Assembly (NCBI GenBank): GCA_903845125.1
Contig: CAIMWS010000035.1
Location: 1-35,976, forward strand
DNA length: 35,976 bases
DNA from: an uncultured Verrucomicrobiota bacterium
GTDB lineage: Bacteria; Verrucomicrobiota; Verrucomicrobiia; Limisphaerales; UBA1319
Direction: 5' to 3'
Shown here in pieces: positions 17,501 to 25,776 of this stretch. The translations under genes and the position numbers were made by a program. Under the pieces are notes generated by a model that did not search any database, was not told the DNA's origin, and saw only the letters and a program-made list of their open reading frames with translations. The number at the start of each line of letters is the position of its first letter. Position 1 is the stretch's first letter.

Positions 17501-18189
17501 GCCGGCAGTTCCACCGGCAGGTTGACGCTTTGCTGGGCGCCCCCGGGCAAGGTGACGTCCCGCTCCCGAACCACCGGTCCGCCCTGTTTCCGGAAATGGG
17601 TCCAGCGCAAGGCCACAGGCAAAGATTCCGCCGTGGCGTTCCGCAAGAGGGCGGCCACGGAATTGGAACCACGCCGCAAATCCAGGGGCGCCTGGATCTG
17701 CAGAGCGAAAGGCGCCACCTTGGGGTAAAAGCGGCCCGCGGCATCAAACCGGCGGTGGTAAGCATGGTACCAATGGTCCTTGGCACCCCCGCCGGGATGC
17801 CAATACCCGGTCACCAGCTGGCCCGCAGCCACTTGGGGGGTGGCCGGAAGCCCGGGCTGGTTCGTGCGGGTGATTTCAAACCGTTCCCCCGCCCAGCGCA
17901 CCGCCACGCTGCCCAGGGCGTCGCTGCCGGGCAGGAGCCGGAGCGGGATGGGATTGGGCCAGGCCACCCGCGCGCCGTCTTGCGGAACCGGAAAAACAAA
18001 GGCCTGCTCCGCCTCCGGAGTGGTTTTGCTCCATTGCGCCAGGATGGCCTCCCAATCCCGGATGGCCACCAGGGATTCGCGGAAATACCAATCGGCACGG
18101 ACCATTTCCGCCGCTGCCTCCGCCCGGATTGCCCCCCCGGCGGCCAGCCAGGCCAGCCCCGCTGCCAAAATGTATCGGTGCGTTTTCAT
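14551..18189 (-). CDS. Exported PD40/TolB-like, triple CxxCH cytochrome, NPCBM fusion protein
   Basis: The protein is 1212 residues with a signal peptide (MKTHRYILAAGLAWLAAGGA, cleavage near AEA-AAE). Residues to about 330 form a part I do not recognise, with beta-rich stretches. About 370-700 is a beta-propeller-like region with PD40/TolB repeats (DVCLHWEGRKILFSFG, QLTFGPKNDCEPFYLPNG, SFNTFNDFNPSVLPDGRI), similar to the middle domain of hydrazine synthase alpha-like proteins. Three haem c motifs follow: CVGCH (781-785), CAGCH (831-835) and CASCH (956-960). The last about 150 residues resemble an NPCBM carbohydrate-binding domain (VYLSDLPWQAARAGWSPNGD, LRLGGQVFSKGLGTHAPS). It should be periplasmic or outer-surface, bind haem, and perhaps bind glycans. 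GGAATAACGC precedes the ATG and gives a weak ribosome site. Enzymatic activity is unknown. Confidence 0.82.
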   Translation of the reverse strand: MKTHRYILAAGLAWLAAGGAIRAEAAAEMVRADWYFRESLVAIRDWEAILAQWSKTTPEAEQAFVFPVPQDGARVAWPNPIPLRLLPGSDALGSVAVRWAGERFEITRTNQPGLPATPQVAAGQLVTGYWHPGGGAKDHWYHAYHRRFDAAGRFYPKVAPFALQIQAPLDLRRGSNSVAALLRNATAESLPVALRWTHFRKQGGPVVRERDVTLPGGAQQSVNLPVELPAEEGSFLVLTVKAGGVTCRIPLLAHVENTSRVLASIGQVLQDTPDPAAAATLARLQAQAGQWPESAVDSHRPDWRGWFEAASELRDRLLLRRIQFGSLLFLKRKPFDSEQPYMDAHHLRNPPGGSLCRLSPVRPDGQVIPVVDSLGEGVYRDVCLHWEGRKILFSFGNGSDLWDGSQSYHLYEADLAGGAPRQLTFGPKNDCEPFYLPNGQIGFTSDRSEHFVMCGAARHVANLHVMEQDGSSIRQLSFNTFNDFNPSVLPDGRIIYSRWEYNERSVTSLHHPFTMHPDGTMMAPYYGNATIRPNVVMFTRPVPESTKVMALFTGHHGQTHGPIGLIDRNLGVDGPKPIQLLTPDIPVVGEKAEDSQHGWFSDPWPLAEDTYLCSFTPTVVPWLVRSWAIYLGDRHGNLALVYRDPDISCAEPVPLVPRPAPAGLARKAEGGDAAEGEATLIVADIQKGLSEVPREVPRYLRIIEDIPRKGVHEGGVVITSGSQIYTVKRVIGTVPIEPDGSAFFKVPANRNLYFEVLDANQLEIQRMRSVVCLKPGENRTCVGCHEHATMAPPNRAFSACRKAPTQPVPPAWGQAAFSFLRDLQPILNARCAGCHTFDRQRNRVILTGDLTDRFTVAYEELLPYLKLANSMRWDHPDDVYARPPYTYGSQASLLTQLLAKGHHGVTLTETEWIALATWIDLNAPYYDRYESVYGDLRSIFTKPVAEATQGVFGRRCASCHGAGDGRQNTWWLSLNHREPARSRALMAPLARPAGGWGRCGETVFTSTNDPDYQLLLKTLGALGNQLAQRPREDVLSLRGTSVAGQRLVVPEPPAPRRATAALPPPGHWVYLSDLPWQAARAGWSPNGDGLPRRDRDIEGQPLRLGGQVFSKGLGTHAPSRIVFRLDGAFDRFWSQAGVAEAGGTAVFQVYLDDTLVYDSGRLPGNGLVRTVDLPIPTGQVLRLEVTDAGDGISADMANWAGARLRRRELAKK

Positions 18190-18419
18190 GCGTTATTCCA
18201 TTTTCCCCATTCTGGCACCATGACGGCTTGGTGTGCAGCATAAAATTTGAACGTTCAGGCGCGCTTGATTCCCGGGCTGGGCCGGGGTCCCCGGATGTGG
18301 GCGCCGCTCCATGCAGGTGCCCGGCCGGTGCGGATTCCCTGGGGAGGAGGGGGCTGGATCCCCGCACGGGCCGGTTCACCACGGCTCCCCCACGCCTCCG
18401 GCGCGGGTGGAAATGGTCA

Positions 18420-18448
18420 TTGGCAAGACGGAACGGCCCGGTTAAAAT
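18420..18448 (+). promoter_or_regulatory. Sigma-70-like promoter for the GH95 gene
   Basis: TTGGCA (18420-18425) and TAAAAT (18443-18448) are separated by 17 bases; both match the consensus at five of six positions. Transcription would begin near 18455, about 11 bases before the ATG at 18466. This rules out the far-upstream in-frame start at 18247. Confidence 0.65.
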
Positions 18449-18465
18449 ATCCTCCGCAACCACAT

Positions 18466-20985
18466 ATGAAAAAATATCTGCATTGGATCATGGGGGCGGT
18501 TTTGGCCGCCGGCGCGGGGAGGGGAATTGCGGCGGCGCCCACACCCGTCACGGACCCCGCCCGGCTGATGCCCCGGCACGGCACCGTCAGCCTGGCGCCG
18601 GCGGGCCGCTGGGAGGATTCGCTGGCGACCGGCAACGGCATCATGGGCGCCCTGCTGGCGGGCGATCCGGTGGCGGACACCCTGATCCTGAACCACTGCA
18701 AGCTGTGGCTGCCGCTGGGCTCGCGCGAGGTGGTGCCGGAGGTGGGGAACGTGCTGCCGGAACTGCGGCGGATCATCGGCGAAAAAGGGTATCCGGCCGG
18801 CCGCCAGTTCTTCCTCGAACGGGCCCGGCAACAGGGTTGGGATGGCAAGCTGGTGTGGACCGATCCCTTCCACCCGGGATTCGTGCTCAAAATCGAGCAA
18901 ACCGCCGAAGGGCCCATCACGGATTACGCGCGGGTGGAGGATTTTGCCACGGGGGAGGTGCGGGTGCAGTGGCAAACCGCCCAGGGCGGTTTTTCCCGGC
19001 GGTTGTGCGTGTCCCGCGTGGACAACGTAGCCGTCCTCCAGCTGAACGGCCCGCCAGGCAAGCTGGCCTGCCGGCTGCGCATGGAACCCATCGGCAACCG
19101 GCTCATCCAATCGACTGTGACCCATGCGGCCGGGCTGATCACGTGCCACAATACCTATGTGAACGGCAAGGGGGGATACGACGGCGCGGTGCGGGTGGTG
19201 GCCGGGGAGGGCACCCTGGCTGGCGGCGGCCAGGCCATCACGGTGGCCGGGGCCACTTCCGTCCTGCTGGTGATGCGCATCGAGCCGTGGAAAACGCCGC
19301 TGCCGGGCAGCGAGGCGTGGCCTTATTCCGCCCGCAACCCGGATTTTGAAAGGGAAACCGCCACGCGCTCCCAGAAAGCCGCCCGGTCCTACCAGCCCAA
19401 GTGGATGGCCGGGCTGATCCAGGAGCTGGCTGCCCGGCCGGCCCGCTACGAGGCTCTGTTTCAGCCGCACGCCCAGGCCCACGGCGCCATCTACAACCGG
19501 GTGGCGCTCGACCTGGGCGGCAGCCCCGCCGAACGGGGGCTCTCCAGCGAGGCCCTGCTCGATCTCGCCCAGAAGGAGAAACGGCTGCCTGCCGCCCTGC
19601 TGGAGCGGATGTATGACGCCAGCCGCTACGTGTTCCTCTGCGCCGCGGGGCCGGACACGCCGCCCAACCTGTTCGGCATCTGGACCGGCACGTGGCAGCC
19701 GGCCTGGTCGGGGGATTACACCCTGGACACCAATCTCCAGCTGGATATCGAATCCGCCTTCAGCTGCGACATGGCGGAGTGCCTGGCGGGTTATTTCCGG
19801 CTGCTGGAGGGTTTCCTGCCGGATTTCCGCCTCAATGCGCGGAAGCTCTACGGCTGCCGCGGGATCCTCTCCGGCAGCCGGGCCTCCAACACCGGCATCC
19901 ATCTGCATTGGGACGCCGGCTGGCCGGGGGAGATCTGGACTCCTGGCGCGCCGTGGCTGGCCCACTGGTTCTACGACTATTACCTGTACACCGGGGACCG
20001 CGGATTCCTGCGGGAACGGGCGGTGCCGTGGATGAAGGAGTGCGCGCTTTTCTACGAAGACTTCCTCAAGGGCACCGAGGATGCCAGCGGGCATTTCACC
20101 TTCCGGCCCTCGTTTTCGGCGGAAAACGGCGCGGCCGACAACGCCACGCAGGATATTGCCATCGCGCGCGAGCTGCTGGGGAACCTGGTGGCCGCCTGCC
20201 AAACCCTGGGCATCGAGGAGGAGGCCATCCCGCGGTGGCGCGAGCTGCTGCGGAAACTGCCGCCCTACCTCGTGAACCCGGAAGGCCAGCTCAAGGAATG
20301 GTCCACGCCGGATAAAGGCGAGCAAAACAACCACCGGCACCTCATGCACCTGTACGGCGCCTTCGAGAGCCAGGAATTCAGCGAGGAGGCCGATCCCGCG
20401 CTGTTCCAGGCGGCCCGGGTGGCCCTCCGGAACCGCCTGCAGTCCACGCGGGAAACCTCCACCCACGGCTATATGCATACCGGGCTGGCGGCCACGGCGC
20501 TGGGCCTGCCGGAGGAGGCCTACGCCCGGCTGCGCACCATGGCCACGGGCCGCTCGATGTATGCCAGCCTGGTGACCGCCCATGAGCCGGGTCCGGCCAT
20601 CCTCTGCGACGATGGCAATGGGGCCATACCGGAAATGGTCAACCGCATGGTGGCGCAATCCAAGCCCGGGCGGCTGATGCTGCTCCCCGCCATCCCCCAG
20701 GCGCTGCCCCGGGGTACCTTGCTGGGCACCCGCGCCCGGGGCCGGATCGGCCTCAACCGCATCCATTGGGATCTGCCGGCCGGCCGGCTGCAGGCCACCC
20801 TCACCTCCGAGGTGGAGCAGGGAATCGACCTGGTGCTCCCGCCCGGCATGGCCATCGACCAGCTGACGGTGGACGGCGCCACCGCCACGGTGGTTCCCCA
20901 AGGGGTGCGCAAGCAAGGGTGCAAACTCACCCTGCCGGGAGGCCGGCCGGTGGCCATTGAAGCGAAGTTCCATCCTGGGCTGTAG
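18466..20985 (+). CDS. GH95-family glycosidase (alpha-L-fucosidase or alpha-L-galactosidase type)
   Basis: The protein is 839 residues from the ATG at 18466, which gives a signal peptide (MKKYLHWIMGAVLAAGAG, cleavage near IAA-APT). The N-terminal beta-domain shows GRWEDSLATGNGIMGALLAG and LNHCKLWLPLG, as in GH95. The (alpha/alpha)6 barrel has NLFGIWTGTWQPAWSGDYTL, then NTGIHLHWDAGWPGEIWTPG and HRHLMHLYGAF. The expected catalytic acid is Glu553 in RPSFSAENGA, followed by NATQDIAIARELLGN. GH95 enzymes invert and use two Asn near the barrel start (N-x-N); here that segment reads D-T-N (Asp421, Asn423), a possible change. The C-terminal beta-domain is present. It acts outside the cytoplasm on terminal alpha-L-fucose or alpha-L-galactose. 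It has its own promoter and is convergent with the FG-GAP gene, so it is separate from the arabinose/galactose operon. Confidence 0.82.
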   Translation: MKKYLHWIMGAVLAAGAGRGIAAAPTPVTDPARLMPRHGTVSLAPAGRWEDSLATGNGIMGALLAGDPVADTLILNHCKLWLPLGSREVVPEVGNVLPELRRIIGEKGYPAGRQFFLERARQQGWDGKLVWTDPFHPGFVLKIEQTAEGPITDYARVEDFATGEVRVQWQTAQGGFSRRLCVSRVDNVAVLQLNGPPGKLACRLRMEPIGNRLIQSTVTHAAGLITCHNTYVNGKGGYDGAVRVVAGEGTLAGGGQAITVAGATSVLLVMRIEPWKTPLPGSEAWPYSARNPDFERETATRSQKAARSYQPKWMAGLIQELAARPARYEALFQPHAQAHGAIYNRVALDLGGSPAERGLSSEALLDLAQKEKRLPAALLERMYDASRYVFLCAAGPDTPPNLFGIWTGTWQPAWSGDYTLDTNLQLDIESAFSCDMAECLAGYFRLLEGFLPDFRLNARKLYGCRGILSGSRASNTGIHLHWDAGWPGEIWTPGAPWLAHWFYDYYLYTGDRGFLRERAVPWMKECALFYEDFLKGTEDASGHFTFRPSFSAENGAADNATQDIAIARELLGNLVAACQTLGIEEEAIPRWRELLRKLPPYLVNPEGQLKEWSTPDKGEQNNHRHLMHLYGAFESQEFSEEADPALFQAARVALRNRLQSTRETSTHGYMHTGLAATALGLPEEAYARLRTMATGRSMYASLVTAHEPGPAILCDDGNGAIPEMVNRMVAQSKPGRLMLLPAIPQALPRGTLLGTRARGRIGLNRIHWDLPAGRLQATLTSEVEQGIDLVLPPGMAIDQLTVDGATATVVPQGVRKQGCKLTLPGGRPVAIEAKFHPGL

Positions 20986-21008
20986 AAAACCACCCCGTTT
21001 CCGGGTGG
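20986..21008 (-). terminator. Terminator of the FG-GAP gene, possibly bidirectional
   Basis: CCACCC (20990-20995) pairs with GGGTGG (21003-21008) around a 7-base loop. On minus the stem is followed by TTTT, as expected for an intrinsic terminator 34 bases past the minus-strand stop. On plus it directly follows the GH95 stop, but AAA follows the stem, so it is weaker in that direction. Confidence 0.6.
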
Positions 21009-21042
21009 AAACCAGGCTCACTCTGCAGGCGGGAGGCTGCGT

Positions 21043-24000
21043 TCAGGAACCCACCCCGGCGACGGTAACGGTTCCGGCGGTGTCCACGGTCACTTCCCGA
21101 GCCGGGGAGGGGAGGGGCGAATCGGTGACTTTGCCCCCCGGCCAACGGATCCGCACCCGGGCCGGGGTGGTGGCGGAGCTCATGACCTGGACCAGGCCAT
21201 CCTGCGACCCATACCCCGACCCGCCATGGATTTCCCGGGCTGGCCCCCAGCCGCCGCCGGAACCGATTTGGATCACCGCGCCGATGCCGGCGGGGTTTCC
21301 CGGCGGCCCTCGCAACCGCACCCGCAAACCAGGCCGGGCCGCTTGGTTGCGGAATAGCCGGGTCGCGGCGCCATTCTGGGCCACCGCCAGGTCCACGCGG
21401 CCGTCTTCGTCGAAATCCGCCAGGGCCGCCCCGCGTTGTTCTCCGTAAACCTGGATGCCCGACTCCTGGCCCGGCACGGCGCGCAACCGGCCCGTTCCAT
21501 CCCCTTGCAGCCACAGCCCCCGGCCGGCGTCCAGGCGTTGGGCATCGCCGGTCAGCGCGAAGCAATTTTGGCTCAGAAAGACATCCTCGTGGCCGTCGCC
21601 ATCGGCATCGCCCACATTGACACTGAAGGCGGGGGCGAATTGGGCTTCGGCCGGCAGGTCGAAGGCTTCCAGCCGCCCGCCCCGATTCAGGAAGGATTTG
21701 CTGGCCAGCAGGCCGGCCTCCCGGTAAGAAGTCTGCGTCAGCGCCTCCCCCAAAACCTCCTGGATGGTGGCCTCGCTGAAGGCCCGGAAACTGGGGAAAC
21801 GCTCCTGGAGCAGGGGCAATCCTGCCGCCAGGAATTCCAAGCGCTGTCGCGGGATGTAGGCTCCGCGGGCGGGATCGAATTCCGCCTCGACCAGGTCCAC
21901 TATCCCCCGTCCCATCAGATCCGCATGGTAAAGGCGCAGCGGGTGCTGGGGGCTGGCGTGATAAGCGCTGTTTTCCCCCCAATTGCTGGCGATGAGATCC
22001 ATCCGTCCATCGCCGTCGAGGTCGCCGGCGGTGATCCCCGCCCAGAGCCCGGTATAGGTGTCGATGCCCCATTGGCCCGAGGCATCCTCCAGGCGGCCGC
22101 CGTGGTTTTGGAAGATCCGGATCGGCCCCCATTCGCAGGCCAGTATCAACTCCGGAAAACCGTCGCCATCGAGGTCGCTGAAGACCGCGCCACTGACCAG
22201 GCCCACGGCGGCCAGCGCCCGGGTGTTGGGCTCATCCAGCTGCCAGATCCCGCCGATTTTTCGGAAAATCCGTGAGCTGGCGGGTTCGGGGTAACGTCCG
22301 GGTATCAGGCGCCCGGCCACGAACAACTCCAGGCGGCCATCGCCATCCAGATCCGCCAGGAGCACGGGACCGGTGGCGGAGCCGTTGCCCGGGATGATGG
22401 ATCGGGCGCCCGGCTGGCCCAATTCATATTGGAAGAGGGCGCTGGCCGGGCTGGCGCCGGATTCGTCCCGCGCCTGGCCCGCCAGCAGCCAGGCCCGGCC
22501 CTGGCTATCGTAGCCGCCCACCAGGGATGTTTGATCGCAGGGGAGCGCCTGGTTGAAGGGGGCATTGGTCACCGCGCGAAACAAACCCCGCCCCGCGTTG
22601 AGAAAAACCGCCGGGGTGCCGTCTTTGCCGCCCCCAATCGCCAAATCCTCATGGCCGTCCTGGTCGATATCGAACCAGGCCACCCCCGGGCCCAGCTGCC
22701 CCAAACGCCGGGGCAACAAGGGCTGGCGCGCCAGGTCATCCGTCGGGTTTTCATGATGGTGGTGGTTGATCCGGCTGCTGACCTCTTCAAACCAGGGGGG
22801 AGGCTGGGCTGGGGGCGCTGGCGCGGCTGGCGAGGAACCCGCTGGTTCCTGGATCTCGAGGAGTTGGTTGGGCTGGACCCCGCCGACCTGGTGGAGGCGC
22901 CCGCTGGGCCAGCGGATTTCGAGCGCCAGGCTGCCGGGAGCAGAACCAACCCCGAAAACCAGGAGGGTGTCGCTGCCGGATAAATAACGGCCACCGCAAA
23001 CCACCTCCTGGGTTTGTCGCGGGACCGTGGCGCCGGTCAAAGTCACCCGGGCGCCGATGGCCTGCGTATTGGGCGGACGCCCCTGGAGCCGGACGGCGAT
23101 CCGGGGAGCGGGCGATTCGTTGCGATAAAGCCCAGCCGCGCCGTTCAAATTATTCACCACAAAATCCAGATCGCCATCCCGGTCAAAATCGGCCAGGGCC
23201 ATGCCTTGGTGGACCCCCAGGGCCTCGGTGCCCCACAAATCGGTGACATCCTCGAAACGGAGGTGGCCCTGATTGCGGAAAGCGGCTACTGGCAAGGCCA
23301 GGGGCGGGTAAAGCCGGGCATGCTCCATCATCTGGAGGGTGAACGCCTGCTGGAGCGCCTCCGGGGACATGGTTTTGGGCCAGGGATGCTGGAGGGCTTT
23401 GATTTTCAAAGTGGCGTCCAGGTCCTGGATATCGCGGCGATGCCCAGCCGGGATCAGCAAGTCGGCCCAGCCATCCAGGTCGACATCGAGGAAGAACGGC
23501 TGCCAGGACCACTCAGAGGCGGGTAGCCCGGCGTAATCAGCCACTTCGGCGAAGGTATGATCCCCCCGGTTCAGGAAGAGGGTGTTGCGCATGATTTGGG
23601 GCCGGTTCTGGATTTCTCCGGGCGCGGCCGTCATCCGGGTTTGGGCCAGGGCCTGCCGCTGGCGCAGGCGCGGATCCCGGCTCAGCATATCCAGGACGAG
23701 GAAATCAACCAGGCCGTCGCCATCGATATCGGCGAAATCGACGCCCATGGAATTTTCGCTGGTGTGCCGCAGGGCCAGCGGATCGGCCAGCCGCAAATGC
23801 CCGTGGCCGTCGTTGAACCAGAGGCGGTCGGGAGTCCAGTAGTCGTTGCAAACGTAAAGATCGGGATAACCGTCGCCATTGAGGTCGCGGAAAGCGGCCG
23901 TCAATCCCCAGTCCCTGGGCGGCGCCGTCATGGGGGCGCCCGCCTCATCCAGGAAAAACCCTTGTGTCCAGGGAACTTCCTGGAACCGGCCCTGGCCCTG

Positions 24001-24801
24001 GTTTAAATAGAGGATATCCGGCTCGCCAAATTCCATCAAACCTTGGGGGGTTAGCACCAGGCGGTCCCGGTATTTTTCAGGCAGTTCCAGGCGGCCGTTG
24101 ACCATGCGCACTTCCACCCGGGCCTGGTCGCGGATGTCCTGAGCCCGATAACGGGCCACGTAGAGATCGAGCGTGCCGTTGCCATCGACATCGGCCAAGG
24201 CCAGGGTGGTGCTGCCCGGCTTGCCACCCGTGCCCGCCAGGGTGGTTATTTCCGTGAAAGTGCCCCGCCCCGTATTCCGCCAGCACCGCACCCCCTGGTC
24301 GTGGGTGGCGACCAGCAGATCGAGGCTGCCGTCGCCGTCGATATCGGCAAAAACCGCCCCGCGGCTGACCAGGCGGGCGTCCGCCAAACCGGCCCGCTGC
24401 GTGACCTCCCGGAACCGCCATCCGCCCAGGTTTTGAAACAAGGCAGGATGCCCTTGCAGGCTGCAGAGGAAAATATCCGGCCAGCCATCCCCATTGAAAT
24501 CCCCGACCGCGACGCCGCTGCCATTTTCCAGCACGCGGTTGGCGGCGCTGGCCCCGTCATCCAGGGTGTTGGTGAAAGCCAGCCCCGTCTGGCCGGGCGG
24601 GAGCAGGGTGAAACCGGTTTTGCCCGGACCCAGGAGTGGCAGTGGGGAACGGCGCACGAGTTGATGGTCCGGGGATTCGTCAGCGGGGAGGGCCCCCGGT
24701 GTGGCCAGGGCGCATACCAGCACTGGCAGCGCGGAACAAATGGCCAGCCAAAAAGTACGGACTCCGCCCGGTCGCCGATGGCGCAAGAGATCTTCATTCA
24801 T
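21043..24801 (-). CDS. Exported FG-GAP/VCBS and ASPIC-UnbV repeat protein, duplicated layout
   Basis: The protein is 1252 residues with a hydrophobic N-terminus (TFWLAICSALPVLVCAL) acting as signal. It holds about 13 calcium-loop repeats of the form D-x-D/N-x-D-G-x-x-D, for example DFNGDGWPDIFL, DIDGDGSLDLLVA, DLNGDGYPDLYVC, DFDRDGDLDFVVN, DLDGDGRMDLIAS and DFDEDGRVDLAVA. They form beta-propeller blades in two blocks, about 95-520 and 690-1150. Each block is followed by an ASPIC/UnbV domain, at about 580-655 (IGARVTLTG, LALEIRWPSGRLHQVGGVQP) and about 1170-1250 (VRIRWPGGKVTD). The whole thus looks like a duplicated propeller-plus-UnbV unit. The family binds calcium and is secreted or surface-located; ligand and function are unknown. 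A promoter lies about 35-60 bases upstream, so it need not depend on modB transcription. Confidence 0.85.
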   Translation of the reverse strand: MNEDLLRHRRPGGVRTFWLAICSALPVLVCALATPGALPADESPDHQLVRRSPLPLLGPGKTGFTLLPPGQTGLAFTNTLDDGASAANRVLENGSGVAVGDFNGDGWPDIFLCSLQGHPALFQNLGGWRFREVTQRAGLADARLVSRGAVFADIDGDGSLDLLVATHDQGVRCWRNTGRGTFTEITTLAGTGGKPGSTTLALADVDGNGTLDLYVARYRAQDIRDQARVEVRMVNGRLELPEKYRDRLVLTPQGLMEFGEPDILYLNQGQGRFQEVPWTQGFFLDEAGAPMTAPPRDWGLTAAFRDLNGDGYPDLYVCNDYWTPDRLWFNDGHGHLRLADPLALRHTSENSMGVDFADIDGDGLVDFLVLDMLSRDPRLRQRQALAQTRMTAAPGEIQNRPQIMRNTLFLNRGDHTFAEVADYAGLPASEWSWQPFFLDVDLDGWADLLIPAGHRRDIQDLDATLKIKALQHPWPKTMSPEALQQAFTLQMMEHARLYPPLALPVAAFRNQGHLRFEDVTDLWGTEALGVHQGMALADFDRDGDLDFVVNNLNGAAGLYRNESPAPRIAVRLQGRPPNTQAIGARVTLTGATVPRQTQEVVCGGRYLSGSDTLLVFGVGSAPGSLALEIRWPSGRLHQVGGVQPNQLLEIQEPAGSSPAAPAPPAQPPPWFEEVSSRINHHHHENPTDDLARQPLLPRRLGQLGPGVAWFDIDQDGHEDLAIGGGKDGTPAVFLNAGRGLFRAVTNAPFNQALPCDQTSLVGGYDSQGRAWLLAGQARDESGASPASALFQYELGQPGARSIIPGNGSATGPVLLADLDGDGRLELFVAGRLIPGRYPEPASSRIFRKIGGIWQLDEPNTRALAAVGLVSGAVFSDLDGDGFPELILACEWGPIRIFQNHGGRLEDASGQWGIDTYTGLWAGITAGDLDGDGRMDLIASNWGENSAYHASPQHPLRLYHADLMGRGIVDLVEAEFDPARGAYIPRQRLEFLAAGLPLLQERFPSFRAFSEATIQEVLGEALTQTSYREAGLLASKSFLNRGGRLEAFDLPAEAQFAPAFSVNVGDADGDGHEDVFLSQNCFALTGDAQRLDAGRGLWLQGDGTGRLRAVPGQESGIQVYGEQRGAALADFDEDGRVDLAVAQNGAATRLFRNQAARPGLRVRLRGPPGNPAGIGAVIQIGSGGGWGPAREIHGGSGYGSQDGLVQVMSSATTPARVRIRWPGGKVTDSPLPSPAREVTVDTAGTVTVAGVGS

Positions 24802-24833
24802 GCCGTGTTACAAATCGCTTAGGTTGTAGGGTC

Positions 24834-24861
24834 ACCTTAGCAACCGGAAGCGGGAGGTCAA
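24834..24861 (-). promoter_or_regulatory. Promoter for the FG-GAP protein gene
   Basis: On minus, TTGACC (24861-24856) is followed after 16 bases by TAAGGT (24839-24834). The -35 box matches at five of six positions and the -10 box at three. The start would be near 24827, about 26 bases before the ATG at 24801. Confidence 0.5.
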
Positions 24862-24983
24862 GCAGCGCGGCGCTGACGGCGGAAAGAAAATGGGGCGGGG
24901 CGGCCCGGGATCGGGTGCCTCCGAATCAGCCAGGAATCATCAAACCGATCCCCTTCCAGGAGGCCCCGCCAGCGCCTGGCCGG

Positions 24984-25655
24984 TCACCCCTTTTTCCGCT
25001 GCCGCAGGAAATGCTCGCTGGCCCAGACGGCGAGGAAAGCCAGCCCGGCGGCCACGGCGGCCAGGGCCCAGGCGTGGTCTTCCTGGCCCAGTTGGACGTG
25101 CTGGTAAATGGCCACGGAGAGGGTGGTGGTCTGGCCCGGGATGTTGCCGGCCACCATGATGGTGGCTCCGAACTCGCCCAAAGCCCGGGCAAACGCCAGC
25201 AAGGCTCCGGCCAGCACCCCCCGCCTGGCCAGCGGCAGGGTGATCGTGAAAAACACCCGCCACTCGTCCGCCCCCAGCGTCCGGGCCAGTTGCTCATACA
25301 GGGGATCGACCTCCTCAAAAGCGGTCCGCGCCGCCCGCACCAGCAGGGGCAGCGCCATCACCCCCAAAGCGAGCATCACCGCCTTCCAGGTAAAGACGAC
25401 CTCCACCCCCAGGGAGTCATAGAGCCAATGGCCCAAAGGCCCCCGCCGGCCAAACAGTTTCAAGAGGGCCAGGCCGGTGACCACCGGCGGCAGCACCAGC
25501 GGCAGGGAGACCAGGGTCTCCACCAGCGCCTTGCCCCGCCATTGGCGGCGGGCCAGCAGCCAGGCGAGCCCCAATCCGGGCGGCAGGATGACCAGCGTGG
25601 CCGCCACCGCCATGCGCAGCGTGAAGCTGATGAATTGCCATTCCTCAGCCCGCAT
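24984..25655 (-). CDS. modB: Molybdate ABC transporter permease
   Basis: The protein is 223 residues, the normal ModB length. It is a polytopic inner membrane protein with five or six helices (FTLRMAVAATLVILPPGLGL, LVSLPLVLPPVVTGLALL, VMLALGVMALPLLVRAA). The cytoplasmic EAA coupling loop reads EQLARTLGADEWRVFFTI then TLPLARRG. ModB-typical ARALGEFGATIMVAGNIPG and TTLSVAIY follow. It imports molybdate together with a binding protein (ModA) and an ATPase (ModC), but neither is next to it: upstream there is only a small ORF, and downstream an unrelated gene. Sulfate-type permeases (CysT/CysW) are longer, so molybdate or tungstate is the best guess. The start codon overlaps the end of the small ORF. 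Confidence 0.88.
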   Translation of the reverse strand: MRAEEWQFISFTLRMAVAATLVILPPGLGLAWLLARRQWRGKALVETLVSLPLVLPPVVTGLALLKLFGRRGPLGHWLYDSLGVEVVFTWKAVMLALGVMALPLLVRAARTAFEEVDPLYEQLARTLGADEWRVFFTITLPLARRGVLAGALLAFARALGEFGATIMVAGNIPGQTTTLSVAIYQHVQLGQEDHAWALAAVAAGLAFLAVWASEHFLRQRKKG

Positions 25656-25776
25656 GGTTTTTGCGCACGGTTTTCAGGCTGCCCATGGGCACGGCTTTCC
25701 GCCCCCACCGGCCCGCCAACGCGGTTGGACCTCCGCTCCCGCCTTGGTCCTCCCAGGATGTCATGAGTTTCATCAT
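25645..25776 (-). CDS. Small ORF upstream of modB (43 residues, hypothetical)
   Basis: The frame starts ATG ATG AAA at 25776 and ends in TGA at 25645-25647, overlapping the start of modB (ATG at 25655) by 11 bases. The product begins MMKLMTSWEDQGGSGG and ends KTVRKNHAG. AGGAAGG (25784-25790) lies 7 bases before the ATG, better than the ribosome site of most genes here. The overlap would let ribosomes pass on to modB. I do not recognise the sequence. It could be a leader peptide, a real small protein, or chance; it is basic and has no membrane segment. Confidence 0.4.
   Translation of the reverse strand: MMKLMTSWEDQGGSGGPTALAGRWGRKAVPMGSLKTVRKNHAG

Noticed and set aside
18248..18257. TGAACGTTCA palindrome in the divergent spacer 18190-18465
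   Set aside because: A single 10-base palindrome without a second copy or a matching promoter position; could be chance.
18442..21021. 859-residue open frame on minus opposite the GH95 gene
   Set aside because: It has no motif or signal peptide and covers the same bases as the well-supported GH95 enzyme.
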